Of a DNA stretch of 64,000 nucleotides, positions 63,801 through 64,000 are shown in pieces. Made by a program: the position numbers and the translations under genes. The notes under the pieces were generated by a model that saw nothing but the letters and a program-made list of their open reading frames with translations, was not told the DNA's origin and ran no database searches. Source of the DNA: JAJEDW01 sp963555775. GTDB lineage: Bacteria; Acidobacteriota; Terriglobia; 20CM-2-55-15. Location of the stretch: assembly GCA_963555775.3 (NCBI GenBank), contig CAUVWY020000009.1, forward strand, positions 434,001-498,000, in the 5' to 3' direction. Within the stretch, counting starts at the first letter, position 1; each line of letters starts with the position of its first letter.

Positions 63801-64000
63801 CGACTCTGGAAGTTCGTATCGCGCCGCCGGGGGTGACGGCGCCGATCTCGACGATCGGTCTGACGCCGAGCGCCAGCAACGGCCAGGTGACGCTGAGGTG
63901 GAATACCCCGGCGAACACCGGAGGCGCCCCGATCGTCCGCTACGAATACCGCTGGAAGGAGAGCGGCGGGGAGTTCAGCGACTGGATCAGCGTTGGTTCG
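57875..64000 (+). CDS. Giant secreted LRR-metalloprotease with SwmB-like repeats (3' end outside window)
   Basis: At least 2,042 codons are open without a stop to the window edge. A signal peptide (IILLVVLLCLAPGVQAQ) precedes a leucine-rich repeat region (about 30-180: LDLQNNALSGALPAELADLT). A reprolysin-type protease follows with HELGHIMGLQHD (His319, Glu320, His323, His329). Next come a Calx-beta-like domain (about 445-550), SwmB-like Ig repeats (near 555, 1222, 1449 and perhaps 1870), a GLUG region (about 925-1065: VGGLVGNNLGAITASYATGQ), a cadherin-like domain near 1672 and Fn3 domains near 1777 and 1990. It probably acts outside the cell as a protease with adhesive repeats. Confidence 0.85.
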   Translation, partial: MKPRRAHPVIILLVVLLCLAPGVQAQDGVATDKAALVALYNATDGANWTPNTNWTSTEQLSAWHGVTTNSDGRVTRLVLNDNGLDGTLPAALGDLSALEYLDLQNNALSGALPAELADLTNLEELLLNESRALTGPLPDGLRELSGLETVNIEKTELCAPEDDAFQTWLDTITFSGLICPPAEQSVIDVAVFYTPAARENAGGTDVTATLIDLMVAETNAAYQASRANQRIKLVAVEEVVGYTESNNLSIDLVRLRSPSDGHMDEVHDIRDAVAADIVLLITVTAGSRGVAFQMFVPSTSSEAEAFGVVSTESTDTFAHELGHIMGLQHDRYQVCKDNCSHVTRFPYAFGYENQRALEPSPPDTAFWRTIMAYPSQCGRCSGILRFSNPDQIYPYPGGDPLGKAGLEPAPGADGPSDAVRMLNRTRGYVANFRTPRAITVSFDAQTYTATEGGTSATVTVSLSDEPGRAIDISLTATSANGAAASDYIVPSSVPFAANDTEQTFTVTAVDDAVDDDGETVALTLGSLLPGGVSAGSTTTATVTLTDNDPDPGAPSVLSVSLTSDPGGGYATGEEIEGTVRFNKRVTVTGTPQLGLTVGSVTRQASYEGGAREVVTFSYEVAANETDADGVSVAANALSLNGGTIRDSANRAAGLTHSALAADVNHRVDGVKPMLLEAVVDETILTLTYDEPLAQPALRASSFITVAVVHPGRGTYAPEVAVKGSVMTVTLSGPVLAGEVVTVRSNVLFLGAPHLIRDLAGNPAASLMDHEVTNVTKVRPYDTDGDRLIEITTLAQLDAVRHDRNGDGVPTGGGASAYRAAFPDAFVEAGSQLRCVLECQGYELMADLDFDTDDDGDVDADDNYWNNGAGWNPIGRAGSDFLTTFEGNGHTVRNLFIGRPSTNGTGLFGYTDRASDIRHVGLIQVDVAGRWYVGGLVGNNLGAITASYATGQVSGYTRVGGLVGANYGSVRTSHATAQVSGSQSVGGLVGRNLGDAITVASYATGAVSGIGAVGGLIGYEGGNTVRASYASGRVSGLEAIGGLVGALGSSTITASYWDTTTSGQTTGDHGTGQTTAQLQAPTDDTGIYAAWDYDLWDFGEADEYPVLAVDFDGDGDATWEEFGYQFRERPGLTATFEPTGVTLTWTEVHADHWDPAPDVAYTLYRDDGTEVTTLAENSSGRSYTDTSTVVGATYTYQVAAVVDGGEATRSARVSVTVPDSTPPTVSMIAISSNPGTDAAYATGDEIQVTVTFSETVEVTGTPRLTLELGGGRRTATYGGGSGTAALLFAYEVADGESDTDGVGVEADSLLGGTIRDGSNNNAVLDHETVAPQAGHKVDAVKPRLAASGGAVVNGTKLTLTYDEPLGGSSTPASGDFTVAGGDQTRTVTWVSVSGSTVVLTLDAGAEHLEAGILVSYTPGDNPIRDVPGNDAEALSREPVTNDTPDTTAPTVRSLDITSNPGSDQTYAAGDEIEVTVTFDETVEVEGTPQLRLRVGTRTRTAGYETGTGAAALVFAYEVADGDDDTDGVSIEAGRIALNGGTIEDEAENAADLAHGAVVANAGHKVDGVRPAFVSAAVDSSSLTLTYREALDEGSRPAPGDFTVQVDGSGRTVSGVSVSDTVVTLTLNPAVVHGDTGIRVSYTPDTNPIRDVVGNDALALSNRSVTNTTGAPNTVPEITTPSAFDVRENQSVARRLAARDTDPGDEVTGWAIMGGADQGQFTITTDTGDLSFRTAPDFEAPGDNEYEVTVEVKSGAGARELEAEQTFTIRVTDEREPPGIPEAPAFSGETADSMTVNWREPDNTGPAITDYDVQYREKGTGRFTDGQHEGPGLSLTLDDLEPGTVYEVQVRATNDEGRSDWSESGEGITVAPLTVQMTSDLPPPVEGPFTVRFSYSEPVTGFSSNGIESGQNPACTDDQNNPVFCDPGIGRLDTVDNRVFTATVTPGTNGVAHNYTLTLTVSGGAVRSSAGNKPNEAATLEVRIAPPGVTAPISTIGLTPSASNGQVTLRWNTPANTGGAPIVRYEYRWKESGGEFSDWISVGS

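Noticed and set aside
1..64000. CRISPR arrays, rRNA or tRNA genes
   Set aside because: I found no regularly spaced short repeats with unique spacers, and no stretch that reads as a tRNA cloverleaf or rRNA.

Overview
This is 64 kb of GC-rich bacterial chromosome in which a mobile-element and pseudogene-rich half (about 1-35 kb) adjoins a half of mostly intact, operon-like genes (about 35.7-64 kb). Secreted beta-propeller proteins, several Zn-peptidases, remnants of DUF1552, DUF1585 and DUF3604 genes, ATP-type PEP carboxykinase, FabI and a very large secreted multidomain metalloprotease resemble Acidobacteriota-type or sponge/marine-associated lineages. That placement is inference: no rRNA, tRNA or ribosomal protein gene is present to fix it.

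Layout. 1-1.87 kb: end of an IS21 element (istA plus partial istB). 1.9-4.8 kb: a degraded ORF, a P-loop kinase and an LVIVD beta-propeller lipoprotein. 4.9-7.55 kb: a complete second IS21 element with multiple terminal repeats. 7.56-19.8 kb: an accessory island with five same-orientation copies of a roughly 100-bp repeat. It holds a CBS-HEPN gene, an IS1182 element, an NYN nuclease, an HNH-like gene, a membrane metalloprotease, a methyltransferase, transposase remnants, two secreted proteins and a decayed CYTH gene. The NYN/HNH-like block occurs a second time, partly deleted, at 18.86-19.78 kb. 20.2-31.8 kb: M28 peptidase, IS1380 transposase, an MBL hydrolase, an Xre-ImmA/PIN toxin-antitoxin pair whose toxin is broken, a beta-propeller, an acyl-CoA ligase and many gene fragments. 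31.9-35.3 kb: one carboxypeptidase-regulatory-like gene split by an IS1182 element and an adjacent 122-bp MITE; removing both restores the frame exactly.

35.8-42.4 kb: a PhoR-like kinase, an MscS channel, a ferredoxin-MBL fusion, a second copy of the MITE, and an M16 peptidase pair. 42.5-46.2 kb: a radical SAM protein, fabI and pckA. 46.6-51.8 kb: pyrE (apparently leaderless), a small metalloprotease, a frameshifted DinB gene, an HDAC-like deacetylase, and an AIM24-cupin-crcB-LOG run. 51.9-56 kb: a DsbA-like protein, an MBL lipoprotein and an Rsm22-like methyltransferase. 57.3-64 kb: a protease propeptide-like ORF followed by a protein of more than 2,042 residues (LRR, reprolysin-type protease, Calx-beta, GLUG, SwmB-like, cadherin, Fn3) that runs off the window.

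The most interesting candidate system is NYN nuclease + CBS-HEPN, which formed one operon before an IS1182 insertion, with a divergent HNH-like gene. It looks like an RNase-type defence or toxin module; its function is inferred, not shown. The 100-bp repeats that bracket single accessory genes are the second. Single nonsense mutations in otherwise well-kept genes suggest ongoing gene decay.
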